Shown one piece after another: positions 10,701-21,919 of a DNA stretch of 64,000 nt (position 1 is its first letter; each line of letters starts with the position of its first letter). The notes below the pieces were generated by a model that ran no database searches, was not told where the DNA came from, and was given only the letters and a program-made list of their open reading frames with translations. Source of the DNA: Myrica gale (Eukaryota; Streptophyta; Magnoliopsida; Fagales; Myricaceae). The DNA lies in NCBI GenBank assembly GCA_963930655.1, contig OZ005602.1, forward strand, positions 22,085,840-22,149,839. Reading direction: 5' to 3'. The position numbers were made by a program, and so were the translations under genes.

Positions 10701-11370
10701 AGAAGTCGCAGAAGCTCTCTTTTACTTACATTCAATGGCTTCATCACCCATTTACCATCGAGATATTAAGTCCGCAAACATACTCCTAGATGATAAGTAC
10801 AGAGCAAAAGTAGCAGACTTTGGAACTTCAAGAACCATTGCTATTGATCAGACTCACTTGACCACTCTAGTTAATGGCACTTTTGGATATTTAGACCCTG
10901 AGTATTTTCATACCAGTCAGTTCACGGACAAGAGTGATGTTTATAGTTTTGGTGTTGTTCTTACTGAGCTTTTAACCGGGGAAAAAGCCATCTCTTCAAC
11001 AAGGGCATTGGAAGCCAAAAATTTATCTACATATTTCATTCAGTCGATGGAAGAGAACAACTTGTTTGGCATTCTTGATAAGCGAGTTCTGAAGGAAGCT
11101 AAGAAACAAGAGATCGTTGCAGTTGCCAACCTCGTAGAAAGATGCTTAAACTTGAACGGGAGAAAACGACCAACTATGAGAGAAATCTCAATGGAGTTGG
11201 AGGCAATTCAAATGCTGCGAAAAGCCACTAACGATCAGCAAAACAATGAAGTGGTCGAAAATATTAGGATTGGAAGGTACGAGCAGTTTGACGGTCTTTC
11301 TACATCATCAATGTCAGTTACGGAGAATAGCACAGCCACAACCCCAATATTATCCTTTGAATTAAGGTGA
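7703..11370 (+). CDS. WAKL1: wall-associated-kinase-like receptor, three exons, intact
   Basis: Exons are inferred at 7703-8579, 9687-9800 and 10184-11370; joined they give 725 residues with no internal stop. The ATG at 7703 was chosen because a signal peptide ([20 protein letters not shown]) follows it. The outer part holds a GUB_WAK galacturonan-binding-type domain (about residues 25-135, [13 protein letters not shown]) and a WAK-associated cysteine region. Exon 2 encodes a calcium-binding EGF-like module (DIDEC, residues 293-324). A membrane span covers about 325-345. The kinase has the glycine loop [11 protein letters not shown] (from 406), Lys427, HRD with Asp524, and DFG at 542, so it should be an active Ser/Thr kinase. 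The family sits in the plasma membrane, binds pectin or related ligands and signals in growth or defence; the ligand here is unknown. Intron 1 uses GT-AG; intron 2 appears to use GC-AG. Confidence 0.9.
8820..9575. mobile_element. Extra sequence in WAKL1 intron 1
   Basis: Intron 1 is 1107 bases here but 481 in WAKL2. The extra DNA lies roughly between the TTTTTGTAGTACAC block and the GGGCAGGGTGCCGAT block. It is A+T-rich at the left and contains GTGGCGGGATTTTTTTGATG near 9538. I see no clear inverted repeats or target duplication, so the superfamily is undetermined. Confidence 0.5.
9801..9806 (+). promoter_or_regulatory. Non-canonical GC splice donor of WAKL1 intron 2
   Basis: Exon 2 ends ATTATAG and the intron begins GCATGT; exon 3 begins GTATTAGC after GAGCAG. 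This junction keeps the frame (DIII-G-ISTG). The next GT, four bases on, would create an in-frame TAG. The same GCATGT is present in WAKL2. Confidence 0.75.
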
Positions 11371-12478
11371 GCAAGGAGACTTATGTTCTAGTATTTGTTT
11401 AATTCCATCTTTTTGGCTTCATAATTTGGCGAGGACCCTTTTCACACACCGTCGTGACCATGTCGTGTAACTCTCTCAATTCCTGTCATATATATAGCTA
11501 ACTCTATATGGCATCGAACCCCATGATATATATACACTGATTACCTCTGCGCCGAACCAACTCCATTAAAGTAGTCAGTGTGCCGCACATCGATTTTCCT
11601 TTTTTTCTCATTTCGTTTCATTTTTAATCAACTTAGATTTTTCTTTGTGTTTTGGGTTTTCATCCGGTTCAGATTTGGAGCTTTGTGATTTATCTGGAAT
11701 GAGCAACGATATTTCATATATTGTGCTATATTGATCAATTTGTTTTAGAATTTTCACTGAAAATTTGATCCGAATTATTTTTTTCCTGATTTTTTTGAAT
11801 CTGTATTGATTCTATCGAAATTGATCCCTTTATTTATGTGATTTTTTGATCCAAATTAATGATGTGGAAGTTATCGTAATTCTGGTAACCGGTTTCATCA
11901 AATTCAATTCTGGTTTTGATAATTTCGACAATAAACAGGTCATGAAACCAGACTCTATTTTGAGCATCCTTCGGTTAACACATCGGATGTCGGACTCGCT
12001 ATTTTGCTTCAGCCAAGTCCAATATACATCCTTAAAGGGTGAGGGCGGATGCACTCACCCTCCTTTATTTACTAAACTTTTTATTTTCTTTATATTTTTA
12101 CCTTGTTCTTTCCTTTCAAGCTTATTTTTTATAATATGTGTTTTATTTTTAGTGTACATAAAAACACTTGCATTCCAAATAGCAATAGCACTCTAGGGCT
12201 ATATCAACAAGTTTCATTAAAAAAAAATGAGATTAAAATATATATGGGCTCAATTTTTTGAAAATGGTGAAACTTTACAAAATTTATTAATTAACCCTTA
12301 AACCCAAATGAGAAAAAATATCACAAGTTAACAAAATTATTTTTATTATTTTTTATCACGGTTGCTCTTTCTAAAGACTTTTATGTCATATGAGATTTAT
12401 ATTTAGGACTTATATCATCGTACTACTAGAGAGTGGTGGTAGGTAATGACTAAATGGATCTTACTTTCTTTAGTTTTA
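11371..12478 (+). repeat. WAKL1 3' flank shared with WAKL2
   Basis: About 830 bases (11371-12200) align with 53488-54340, through landmarks such as the CATCCGGTTCAGATTTGGAG block and the block ending CACTCTAGGGCTATATCAAC. This fixes the downstream extent of the first part of the duplication. A short frame at 11846-12196 is not conserved as a protein. Beyond 12200 the sequence is unique and A+T-rich, with no gene seen. Confidence 0.75.
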
Positions 12479-12801
12479 GGCATGTTCGTGTCGTAAAAAA
12501 CTGTAAGATTCTAATATAATTGTGAATATTTATGTAAAATAGTATTTTATAGGTGTTTGTGTAAAGGATAGAGAGAGATGATTTTGATGTAATTGTTTAA
12601 TAAAAAAGTATTGGAATTAGGTGAAAAAGTATAGAGAGAAAATTTGTTAAAATTTTTTCTGAAAATGTATTGAAGTTTGTGTAAAAAATTGTTGGAGATT
12701 GGGTTAAATGTATTTGTGTTTGTATTTGAATTTTTAAGATATTCGGTGATAGTTTTGTGAATGGATTTGAATCATAGAAAAAACTTGAAAACGAACATGC
12801 C
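12479..12801. mobile_element. hAT-like MITE
   Basis: The ends are inverted: GGCATGTTCGT at the left and ACGAACATGCC at the right. The interior carries the GTATTGGAATTAGGTG and AGAGAGAG motifs typical of a MITE group that also occurs at 17526, 23964, 31008 and 49611. No target duplication is readable. Confidence 0.65.
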
Positions 12802-12845
12802 CTTACTCGTCAACCAAATGTCTCAAACGAGGTAATGCAAGTCTC

Positions 12846-13191
12846 ATGACGTGGATCCCTCTTGTCTTCCTAAGAAATGTCGCCATTGGGAGCCACAAAT
12901 TAAAGATTCGATATAATGAAATTGGTACAGCAAATGACACGGGACACATGATATTTTGTTCGTTTCTTTTTCATGAAAACCGACTACACCGTACAAAGCA
13001 TAGGAGATATTTTCTCATGTGTCCCATATTCTGTCCCCTCCGCCTTATTTTTTGGATGAGATTAACCAATTACTCCTTTAAAAAAAAACAAGAGAAAAAC
13101 ATTAATCAGTAGCATAGTCGGATATGCGAAACAAATGGCAATTTATCTCCCCTTCTCACATTTCTAATTACTACGGGATGAGAAAATATTA
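12846..13191. repeat. Dispersed flank block, first of three copies
   Basis: From about 12904 the sequence aligns with 57072-57350 (shared CGATATAATGAAATTGGTAC-like block and TTTTTCATGAAAACCGAC); its right part (from 13105) also aligns with 54540-54600. No protein is supported. Confidence 0.65.
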
Positions 13192-13752
13192 TAGGGATAA
13201 ATACAAAATCAGTCATTTACGCGAAAATTGAATTAGTATGGAAGGGGAGATTTGTTGGGGTCAACACCCATATGAGATAGACTTGGAATAGAAGTAGACT
13301 TGTAGTGGAAGTCTACTTCCTCCCTACTTCTAATTTATCTGGATTTCTCTTAGGGTTTTCTCTTTTTATTTTTTCCTATAAATAGAGGCTTATGTTATAG
13401 GAGAAAAGGCACGTGAGCACGTGAGAGCGTGAGCATTGGACAGAGAGAGAGGAAGAGAAAGAGGGTGGTGTGATTATTGTATTGGGGCGGGTAGAGTGAT
13501 TTTCTTAAGCAAATTACTCTAGGGTGGACGTAGGCCGAATTGGGGCCGAACCACGTAATTATTGGTGTTCCTTTCTTTGAATTTTTGTAACACTTTTCTC
13601 ATGATAAGAAAATCGGGATAAAATCAGTCTCTAATGGAGGACTAACGACAAACGAAAATAGAATCACATGGACTAATTTTAAGATTTTCTTATTATGAGG
13701 ACTAATTCGATTTTCGTGTATATCACAGAGACTAATTTTGTATTTATCCCTA
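13192..13752. mobile_element. MITE with TAGGGATAAATAC ends, split by a solo LTR
   Basis: The left end TAGGGATAAATACAAAATCA is mirrored by the right end TGTATTTATCCCTA. The WAKL2-side copy (near 57345) reads straight through, giving an empty site. The middle (13253-13592) is a separate insertion. Confidence 0.7.
13253..13592 (+). mobile_element. Small solo LTR (copia-like or TRIM) nested in a MITE
   Basis: It starts TGTTGGGGTCAAC and ends TTTTTGTAACA, with a TATA box CCTATAAATAGAGG at about 13375 and the GGGTGGACGTAGGCCGAATT and CCGAACCACGTAA blocks common near the ends of plant copia LTRs. The flanking five bases (AGATT and CTTTT) do not match, so the target duplication is lost or an end is slightly misplaced. 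Confidence 0.65.
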
Positions 13753-14689
13753 ATTTATAATGCAGATATTAATAGTTTACACTTCAAATTATTAATTCCA
13801 TCACATTGCACTACTTAATTATTGATTTCAAATACTTTATATTTAAAAAAAATCAAAAATACTATTTTAATGCATGAAATAATATTTTTGTTCCCATAAA
13901 TTTTCAATGATAATATTTATATGAGGATAAAATTGTCGTTCTTGAGACCAGCAAAATGAATTACTGTTGAAAATTGACTATATCTGAAATCAATAATTTT
14001 TTAGTTCAAAATGGCAAAATTAATCATTTAGAATATAAAATGTATTTATCCCTAATTAAAAAAAAAACACTGATCCGCTTCCAATAGCCCACTGCAAATA
14101 TTAGGAGGAAAATTGAACATCATGATGGCTTATCAAATAATAGAGATCTTTTTTTTTTCCTTTTTCTTGTTACCAGTCTAGCTCCTAATTTTGCAACTTT
14201 AGAAAATATATAAAATGCAAGACCAAATTATCAACTCAATATTTCTTAGCCCAAGCTGTAATTATTTAGATGACGATTCCTTTCCTGACGTGTCTTTTTT
14301 TTCCTTTTCTGAAGAGTTTTGTCCCGAATTGATATTTATATGCACTCCTCCGGCCATAGTATGCGGTGCGTTTTGTACATTGACTATATTTCTATGTATA
14401 CACTTATGATTAATTTACATACATTACTACTTTTTTTTAATTCAATAGTTATGTAGGAGTTCGAAATGGCCGGCTGCATCTTTTGGAGTTTAAACATATA
14501 ATCAAAGTCATCTAACTTATTCGTTGAGAATATAATCAAATAATAAAATCTACTTCTATCTCTCAACTTAAACAGTTTGTAAACTTTTACTATAAGTGAT
14601 CGCTGCTCAATTACAATGGTGGATTTCACAACTTACTCCTAAAATAATAATTTATACCATTTTTCAGTAGATTTAATTTAATTTTTTTT
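13753..14689. repeat. Flank block shared with the WAKL2 side
   Basis: Two stretches recur downstream of WAKL2: 13753-14130 near 57345-57630, and 14136-14530 at 58622-58990 (both contain TATTTAGATGACGATTCC). On the WAKL2 side they are separated by a 974-base insert, so this is its empty site. No gene recognised. Confidence 0.7.
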
Positions 14690-15024
14690 GAGAAAATACA
14701 TTTTTTACCCACTAATTATTACTTAATTTATACTTTGCACCATAAACTATTATATTTGAGAGATTGCACCTACAAACTACACAACATTAACACATTGTAT
14801 CCTCCATCTATTTTTTCCATTAAATTGGAAGAAAATTGCACCCACATCCTTTACATTTTAAAAAAAAAAAAATCAATTTCCTTCTAATTTAACGGAAAAA
14901 ATAAATAGAGAGTACAATATGTTAAGGATTAGTAGGTTGTGGTTGCTCTATATCTCAAATGTGGTAGTTTTGAGTATAAAGTGCAAAACCTATAAAGTTA
15001 GTAAGTAAAAAGTATATTTTTCTC
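14690..15024. mobile_element. Foldback MITE
   Basis: Left GAGAAAATACATTTTTTACC pairs imperfectly with right GAGAAAAATATACTTTTTAC (complement strand), and pairing continues inward through the TACTTTGCAC and TTTAACGGAAAAAATAAATA blocks. Non-coding, no clear target duplication. Confidence 0.65.
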
Positions 15025-15340
15025 TTATTTCTTTATCCTCAACCTCTTGTCCATAAGAAGATTCAACTCTTGTGGGCCAAAAATTGCTACTGAAAATTAT
15101 ATCCAGGATGGAAATATGAAAGAAAAAAATAACTTTAATTAATGGGTAAACACGACCTAAGGTATGTAGTGGCGGTCACTATGTGCTAGAAAAACACAGT
15201 ACGGTGGCTTTGCTTTAAATAATCTCGAAGTAACCTGTTTCCAAACGACCACCACTCAATTGCCTAAAATAGCATGTTAAGCCAGGGATCAATGAATACC
15301 AATTATTTTTATGTTTGGCTTAATTAACTCTATTAGTCCT
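15025..15340. other. No gene recognised
   Basis: A+T-rich spacer between a MITE and the CACTA-type element. It ends with CCT (15338-15340), the left target duplication of that element. Confidence 0.5.
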
Positions 15341-15354
15341 CGCTACAAAAAAAA

Positions 15355-15990
15355 GGATACAACAGCGGTCGGAAAACCGCTGACAAAAGCCCAAAAAACG
15401 CCGCTAAACTTTTACTGACGGTTTTTTACCAGCGTTTTTCGACCATTGTCTTTTCTCCGTCGGGGAATGTCTTCAACAGTGTTTTTCATAAACTCTGGTG
15501 ATTCCCTACCTTTTAACAGCAGTCGCTTAGCAGAGTTTTCAAACTGTTGGTAATTCTCCAGCTTACAACAACGGTTTTTAGTGGTGTTTTAAAAAAGCGT
15601 TAGCGTTTTTCCTATTTCCAACAACGGTTTTGTTAGCGGCGTTTTAAAAAAATGATAGTGTTTCCTCGCTTATAGCAGTAGTTTTTTAGCAGCGTGTTAA
15701 AAAAGCACTGGTGTTTCCCCGCTTATAGCAGTGTTTTTAAAAAATACTGCCGTTTTGCCGCTTATAGCAGCGGTTTTGTAGTAGTGCTTGTATAAAACGC
15801 TGGCGTTTGTCCTGGTTTACAACAACGTTTTTTTAGTGGTGTTTATAAAAACGCTGGTGAAGACCGAATCTATAGCGGTGGTCGCGACTGTCGCTATAGA
15901 CCCGAACCGCAATATTGATTTTTTTTACAGCGTTTCAAGAAATGCCGCTACATGGACTTAGCAGCGTTAAAGGTCAGCTCAATTTTTTTA
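15355..15990. repeat. Left subterminal array of the CACTA element
   Basis: Roughly every 50-110 bases there is a motif of the form AACAGCGGTTTT or its complement, for example CAACAGCGGTCGGAAAACCGCTG near 15360 (split by a short loop) and TTATAGCAGCGGTTTTGTAG near 15762. The motifs alternate in orientation, so single strands could form many small hairpins. Confidence 0.7.
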
Positions 15991-16327
15991 TTTTGTATGT
16001 GCCGGCATTTTTAAAACATCACTAATTTTTTCTTATATTTTCCTATACATAATTTTTTAATCGGTAATACAAATTTATTTTAAGAATCATAATTTATTGG
16101 ATGTAAAAACTTAATGAACAAAGATGATAAAACAAAATATTTTTCATCATTGATTAATAAAATTTTACAACAAATATAAGAATTTCTATAATTAATCTAA
16201 AAAATAACAAATTTTTAATGTAAAATAATCAAGGACCAACTAAAATATTCAAATACAACCCAATAAGCAAGCCCCATTAAGCCCTCAGATCTGCCGGTGC
16301 TTCTGAGAGTTCCTCATGCTAGTCTGG

Positions 16328-16727
16328 CAATGTTCGTTTTCATCGGTTTTGCAGGATTCGCGTTGAATTGTGAATTTTGTTCGGCATAATTAGAATTCAC
16401 ACCGACAGAGGCTGGCCCACCTTCAAAACGCCTTTTTCAGTTTTTTTTTGTTTTTTTTGTTTTTTTACGTTATCCCTTCCGACAAGCTGCTGCGCATGGC
16501 AGCAGCTTGTCTTCGACTATGCATGTGACTTTTTTGTTTTTTTTTTCTTCTTTTTAACCTTTAAAAAATCAACTTTTAATAAAATATAATAAATTAAAAA
16601 TTAAATAAAAAAATAACTTTAAACATCATCATCACTTTTTTACACATCATCAATCTCTACACAAACATCAATACAACTTTAACAACACATAAAAATTCAC
16701 AAAACTATCCAAATCCTACTAATAACA
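16328..16727. mobile_element. MITE related to 6935-7346, with a strong hairpin
   Basis: It shares AATGTTCGTTTTCA-type ends and the tail block (ACATCATC, ACACATCATCAATCTC, CAAATCCTA) with the MITE at 6935. In the middle, ACAAGCTGCTG (16482-16492) and CAGCAGCTTGT (16500-16510) form a perfect 11-bp stem with a 7-base loop. The right border with the beta-amylase fragment is approximate. Confidence 0.55.
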
Positions 16728-16870
16728 TCACCTGACATTTGTATCACAGGAAGTGATGTTTAAAGCAACTCCATGCTTCTTAATCATTGCTGCCAAGGCC
16801 GCATAACCATCACGATTGCAAGCGTCATAGAACCCAGCTGTTAGTTCAGCAGCATGACTGGAAGACCCTT
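16728..16870 (-). pseudogene. Captured beta-amylase exon fragment
   Basis: On the minus strand about 45 codons read SHAAELTAGFYDACNRDGYA followed by ALAAMIKKHGVALNITSC. This matches the conserved beta-amylase segment (glycoside hydrolase family 14) that normally reads close to SHAAELTAGFYN...NRDGYxxIAxMLxKHGxxLNFTC. In the enzyme this part lies in the barrel after the substrate-binding WWYK region. Both catalytic glutamates lie elsewhere and are missing. The upstream edge looks like an intron boundary, so a genomic fragment was probably taken. It sits inside the CACTA element and cannot make enzyme. Confidence 0.8.
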
Positions 16871-17834
16871 CTGACGATGTACAGTTGATTCTGCAAATAT
16901 GATTTACTCTGACAAATTCTGACTTCCATGCAAGGCACAACAAATCTCACATTAATACGTACATGCCATTTTGCCAGGAAAAAAAGCATGCATGTGCCAA
17001 AGGGTACAGATGCTTGTGCAATATAATAATCCAATATAATTACCAATATACTATGGCTGCGTTCAGTTAAAAATTTTTATCAAAAATATTCTCTCACTCC
17101 TAATAAAATAATTCAATATAATTTCTCTCTCATCAAAAAATATAAAAAAATTATCTCTCTCTTCACCTTTTCACTAAACTCAATACCAACACATATTCTC
17201 ATACCAAAAATATTACAACACAAACACACCAATAGTATGCAACTCTCCCTCCCATTTCCCAAGGCAATGATTGTTTCTCCCGACAAGAAATAAGAAATGG
17301 ACAAAACAGGACACATTGAGCAACATATTAGACACCACACTAATCGTGGAAGAACAAAAGCAATTTATTAAACCCTAGAACAATTAGCGATTCTCAAGAA
17401 AGAGACCTTGAACCTGCAACCCTTTAGAAAATGACAAACAGATTAAAAGTTAGTCCACATTCAAATGTGGAGAAACGCATATAGTTATTCCTAGAAGATA
17501 AACAAAGTACACATGTAACTTACTTAGGGTGGATTTGTGTTGTAAAATTTTTGTGTTGTTAAAATTTTAGGTATTGGATTTAGTGAAAAAGTAGAGAGAG
17601 ATATTTTTTATTTTTTTTTGTAGTGAAAAGTTATGATTTGATAGGAAAAAGAGAGATTATATTGTACTATTTTATTGTGAGAGAATGTAAAATTTTGTGA
17701 AATTTTGGTTGGCAAACGGACCCCTGCATCCATGAGCCTTGCTAAAAATGGGCGCAAGTCACTGGTTCAAGAAAAGTGTATTTTGGGACCCAGGTCATAC
17801 TCTAAGTATTTCGATATCCAGTGCAATCCTTGAG
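16871..17834. other. CACTA interior: intron-like DNA and a hAT-like MITE
   Basis: 16871-17525 may continue the captured beta-amylase locus but shows no further recognisable exon. 17526-17725 has the look of a small MITE (left GGATTTGTGTTGTAAAATTT, right ending CAAACGGACCC) with interior motifs like those at 23964. No gene. Confidence 0.45.
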
Positions 17835-18135
17835 CTAAAAGAAAATTTCCAGCCTTGAAATAGCTAGACCAGCCCCAAATAATTTCAAGACCCAATTCTT
17901 GTGAAAGTTAACGGAGAGGATTGTTTTCGTCACTTCATTAGATGAACTGTTTCCCCCAGTTCTGAGTCTTGGCCATGAATAGCTCGAGACTGCTGAGCCA
18001 GGAGATGAACCCCTGCCCCCCGGCATAAAACCTGTCATCCCATTCTGCTGTTGTTGATGTTGCTGCTGTTGCGGCTGCTGCCTATGCTTCTAGTCCTCGT
18101 CATCTAGAGATTCTAAAAGAAAAGAAAAGAAAACC
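17835..18135 (-). pseudogene. Glutamine-rich gene fragment in the CACTA element
   Basis: The minus strand reads a CAG/CAA-rich stretch (HRQQPQQQQHQQQQNG) followed by MTGFMPGGRGSSPGSAVSSY and a serine-rich segment to about 17870. One stop lies just upstream of the Q-run. Composition and length suggest an exon from a regulatory-type protein picked up by the element, but I cannot name the parent. Confidence 0.4.
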
Positions 18136-19070
18136 CTAATTGGAGAAATCTCTCGAGACAAAGTGAAAAGCATTATGAATGAAACTCAGACCTTCTTCGG
18201 CATCAATGCCTCGACACTTTTAATTTGTATCATTTCAGAGTTGGATTTGACATTTCAAAGAGGGGCTCTGGGACCGGGAATTGAATTTCGGAGATGTCTC
18301 CAGCTCCTCTGAAATTTTTACAATAGTTTCAAATTTGGTCCGTGTCTCCCCTTCGGTTGGTATTAATCCTCGTTTGAGACCCTAAAACAAGAAAAACAGA
18401 GCTGGAAATTTTTCTGCCTTGGCTCAAATTTATTCCCGCCCACTGCTTCGCACGTTTGGTGGGCGCTCTTTTCAAAAGCCCCGATAGAAACTTGGATTAA
18501 TATTTCTAAATAATAGGATAGACACAAGAAAGACTGTACTTACCATTTTTTCTTTTTATTCGATCGAGTTCTAACCCAACACTCTTTGGACACATAAGAG
18601 ATTAAACTAAAAATATTGCCACTTGACTAGCTGGAGAAGAAGCCTCAGTCGTGGGGAAATGCAAATTAAGAGGCACTCGCGATATGGTAACAAGATATTA
18701 AAATTGATTAGATGATGTTGTTATTTATTAATTGTTCGCTACTTTCTCACAGATTTGAGACTATTTCAGCAGAAAAAAAAAATGCAGGTCAGCGAGATAA
18801 CAAAGATTGCATACGAGTAAACAAATGATAGAACGAACATAAATAAACCAGGGCTTTTTAGAGAGAAAATAAAAGAGATTTCGAGGGAAAGGGAGAGCGT
18901 TTGATGAAGAGGAAGAAAAAGAGGGAGGGATTCCGATCGGAGAATAAAAGAGGAAGAGGGAGGGATAGACTTCGGTCTAGGCGCGCGCGCTCAAACTGAA
19001 AAGTTCTCACCGTGAAACTCACCATTTTGCTTTGTTTTTTTCCTTTCCTTTAAATTTTGTTTATTTTATT
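18136..19070. other. CACTA interior, no gene recognised
   Basis: Unique sequence with purine-rich stretches near 18880-18970 and a GCGCGCGC run near 18982. It could be leader or untranslated DNA of the captured Q-rich gene; that is a guess. Confidence 0.35.
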
Positions 19071-19074
19071 TTGA

Positions 19075-20135
19075 TTTATATAATGTTCTTTTAGTCTAAT
19101 AAAGTAAAATTATAAAGCCACATGAGAAGCTGACGTGTCAAAATAGTGTAAGATAAGAAAGTAATTAAATAAAATTGATGTCAAATTTCAAAATTTAAAA
19201 AGTACATATGTATTGCTTACGTAACTAGTTAAATAGTATTATATTTCTAATTATTCAAAATATATATGTTCATTATATAATGTTCTTTTATTCAGGTGAA
19301 GTAAAATTGTAAAGCCACAGGAGCACTGACATGTTAAATTAATGCCAGATAAAAAAGTAATTCAATAAAATTAGTGTCAATTTAGAAATTAGTGCCACAT
19401 GTGCTAATTAACCTAAGTACTTTATAAGTATGTACCTACCTAATAACTAAATCATAGCCTCTAAGACCATATATTAAATTGTGTACTTTAATTGCATAAG
19501 CTAATCTCACAATATATTTTTGTTTAAATTAAATTCAATATTAGGATCATATTATATCTATACTTAATTTCAATACTAAGGAAAAGACTGATGTTAGTGC
19601 ATTATATATAACATTGTTGTCACAGTATATTATATATATTATACTATATAATAATATGCGCTAAATGAAATTAAATAATATGTCCTAGTTAAACATTATT
19701 CTATTACTAATTATTCAAAATATATACACTCGTGAGCAGCTGACGTGTCAAATTAGTGCCTGATAAAAAAATAATTACCATATACATGCTAATTAACTTA
19801 AGTACTTTATATGTTTATACCTACATAATAACTATATCATAGCCTCTAAGACCATATATTAAGTTATGTACGTCTTTACTTTATTGTTTTCATGCACAAT
19901 ACATTATATGTATTATACTATATATATATACATGATATGTGCTAATTACCCTAAGTACTTTATATATATGTACCTATTTAATTACTAAATCATAGCCCCT
20001 AAGACCATATATATTAATTTATGTACTTTAATTGCGTAAGCTAATCTCACAATATATTTTTGTTTGAAATTAAATAATATATCCTAGTTAAATAGTATTA
20101 TATTACTAATTATTCAAAATATATATGCTCATTAT
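19075..20135. repeat. Degenerate long direct repeats in the CACTA interior
   Basis: Three blocks recur in the same orientation: CTAGTTAAATAGTATTATAT followed by the TAATTATTCAAAATATATA block at about 19226, 19685 and 20083; AAGTACTTTATA followed by CATAGCCTCTAAGACCATAT at about 19417, 19800 and 19953; and GCTGACGTGTCAAA at about 19129 and 19739. Spacing of about 400-460 bases suggests an old tandem duplication with losses. Confidence 0.65.
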
Positions 20136-20454
20136 AAGTATGATAATAGATGTTTTATAAACTATACAATAATGATTTCATTGGTATTGAATTAACCAAG
20201 TAATTTTTTTAGGTTGTGCTTATGTATATAAGGTTTATTCACTCTTTCGATTTTCTTACGATTTTTTTTATGTCTTTCCTTGATGGAAAGAACGAACTTA
20301 GATAAATTCGATTAATATGAGTTAACAACTATCGAACTATGTTAATGACATACGAGTGTTTGTTTCACTTTATGTTCAATTTATTTTACATACTTTGTAT
20401 TTATACTGACATATAATATATAAGTATAAAAAATTTATAACATCTTTTTTTTAC

Positions 20455-21345
20455 AACTGTCATAACAAGCGTCGTTGTAAGTCACCTATAGCGACGTTAA
20501 AAAAGCTGTTAAAATTCTTTTGATTTTTAACAGCGGCCTTTTTAACGGCTGTCAAGACAAAGGCCGCTGAAAGTCATCTATAGCGGCCTTTTGCTTGACT
20601 GCCGTTAAAAAGACCGCTGTTAAATAATTTCATTATCTTTTAACAACGATTTTTTTCACGGCGGTCACGCAAGACACCGCTGAAAGTTACCTGTAATGGC
20701 GTTTTTCTGGTCGCTGTTAAAACAACCGCTTTTAAATAATTTCATTGTTTTTTACAGCGGTCTTTTTAACAATGGTCAAGAAGAACGCAGCTGAAAGTCA
20801 CCTATAGCAGCGCTTTTTATGACCGCTGGTAAAAACTTAATTGTCTTTTAATAGTGGTCTTTTTATTAGCGGTCACCAAAAAACATCGTCAAATGTCACC
20901 TATAGCGGCGCTTTTTATGATCGTTGGTTAAAAGATCACTGTTAAAACTCATTTTAACAGCGATCTTTTTACCAACGGTCACAAAAAACGCCGCCGAAAA
21001 TCACCTATAGCGGCGTTTTTATGACCGCAATTAAAACTTTTTTTACTTTTAACAGCGTTCTTTTTCCACTGTAAGTCACCTATAACGGCGTTTTTTTTTA
21101 CCGTCTTTAAAAACGCCATTGTCTTTTAACATCGGTTTCTTTAACGGTGGTCATCACAAACCCCACTGTACGTGACTTACGGCGGCGTTTTTGTTGACCG
21201 CTGGTAAAGAGACCGCTGTTAAAAATAAAAAGAGTTTTAACATTGGTCTTTTAACAAAGGTCATAAAAAGCGCCGCTATATGTGATTTTTTACGGCGTTT
21301 TTTCGTGACCGCCATTAAAGAGATCGTGGTTAAAAACGGTCTTTT
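20455..21345. repeat. Right subterminal array of the CACTA element
   Basis: A module with CACCTATAGCGGCG, a T-run, TGACCGCTGTTAAAA and its near mirror TTTTAACAGCGGTC recurs about nine times (near 20485, 20574, 20686, 20799, 20897, 21001, 21077, 21172 and 21280). Units are about 75-115 bases and each is itself close to palindromic. The pattern mirrors the left end. Confidence 0.75.
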
Positions 21346-21353
21346 TTGTAATA

Positions 21354-21919
21354 CCTGTACTATTTTAAAATCTCATAGAACCAAAGAACTGTACTTATCG
21401 AGTAAATCTCAGACCATATCCAAAAAGACATAACTCTTGAAGAGGTGGTGGAACATTAATATAAGCCACTCTCAGATCATCCTCTTAATTTATTGACGTC
21501 GGATATTTTTTTTTCTTGACTAATTTTGGAGAAGTGAAAGGGAATTCACCAGTCAGGGAGGGCCAACGAAGCGGTGTAGCCTTACAATTCACTCTCGAAA
21601 CATCTTCCTTCCTTAATGATATAGAACAATTGTTTTTTTTTTGAGAAAAAAAAATGTAACTACATACTTGTGCTATTTTTGAATTGAAACCTGCGGTATA
21701 TATAAAATGTTTTATTTTTATTTTAAAATCTTGGTTCTTTCATTTTTGAATTCAAGATTAAAAATAAAAAATTAAAGGGGTTCGCGATTTTAAAATAGCA
21801 TAAATCACAAATATATTTTTTTCTTTCGAGAAAGGAAATTAAAGATGTGGCTGTGGTTACCAGAATATTAATTTGTCAGTAAAGGGCGGCTTTCGTCGAA
21901 GAAAGGAAAAGATGTCTGG
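21354..21919. other. No gene recognised
   Basis: A+T-rich DNA after the CACTA element. Short frames have no motif. Confidence 0.4.

Larger units (their letters stand above)
15341..21353. mobile_element. CACTA-type DNA transposon, non-autonomous, about 6 kb
   Basis: The left end CGCTACAAAAAAAAGG and the complement of the right end, TATTACAAAAAAGACC, are degenerate forms of the CACTACAAAAAA terminus of CACTA elements. The flanks are a 3-bp duplication CCT (15338-15340 and 21354-21356), the size this superfamily makes. Each end is followed by long arrays of short inverted motifs built on CAGCGG and CCGCT, another family hallmark. No TNPD-like transposase or TNPA-like protein frame is present, so movement would need help from elsewhere. 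The interior holds a beta-amylase exon, a glutamine-rich fragment, MITEs and A+T-rich repeats. Confidence 0.75.

Noticed and set aside
20455-21345. CRISPR-like regular repeat array
   Set aside because: Units are palindromic, variable in length and at the end of a CACTA element; spacers are not unique sequences and the DNA is from a plant.
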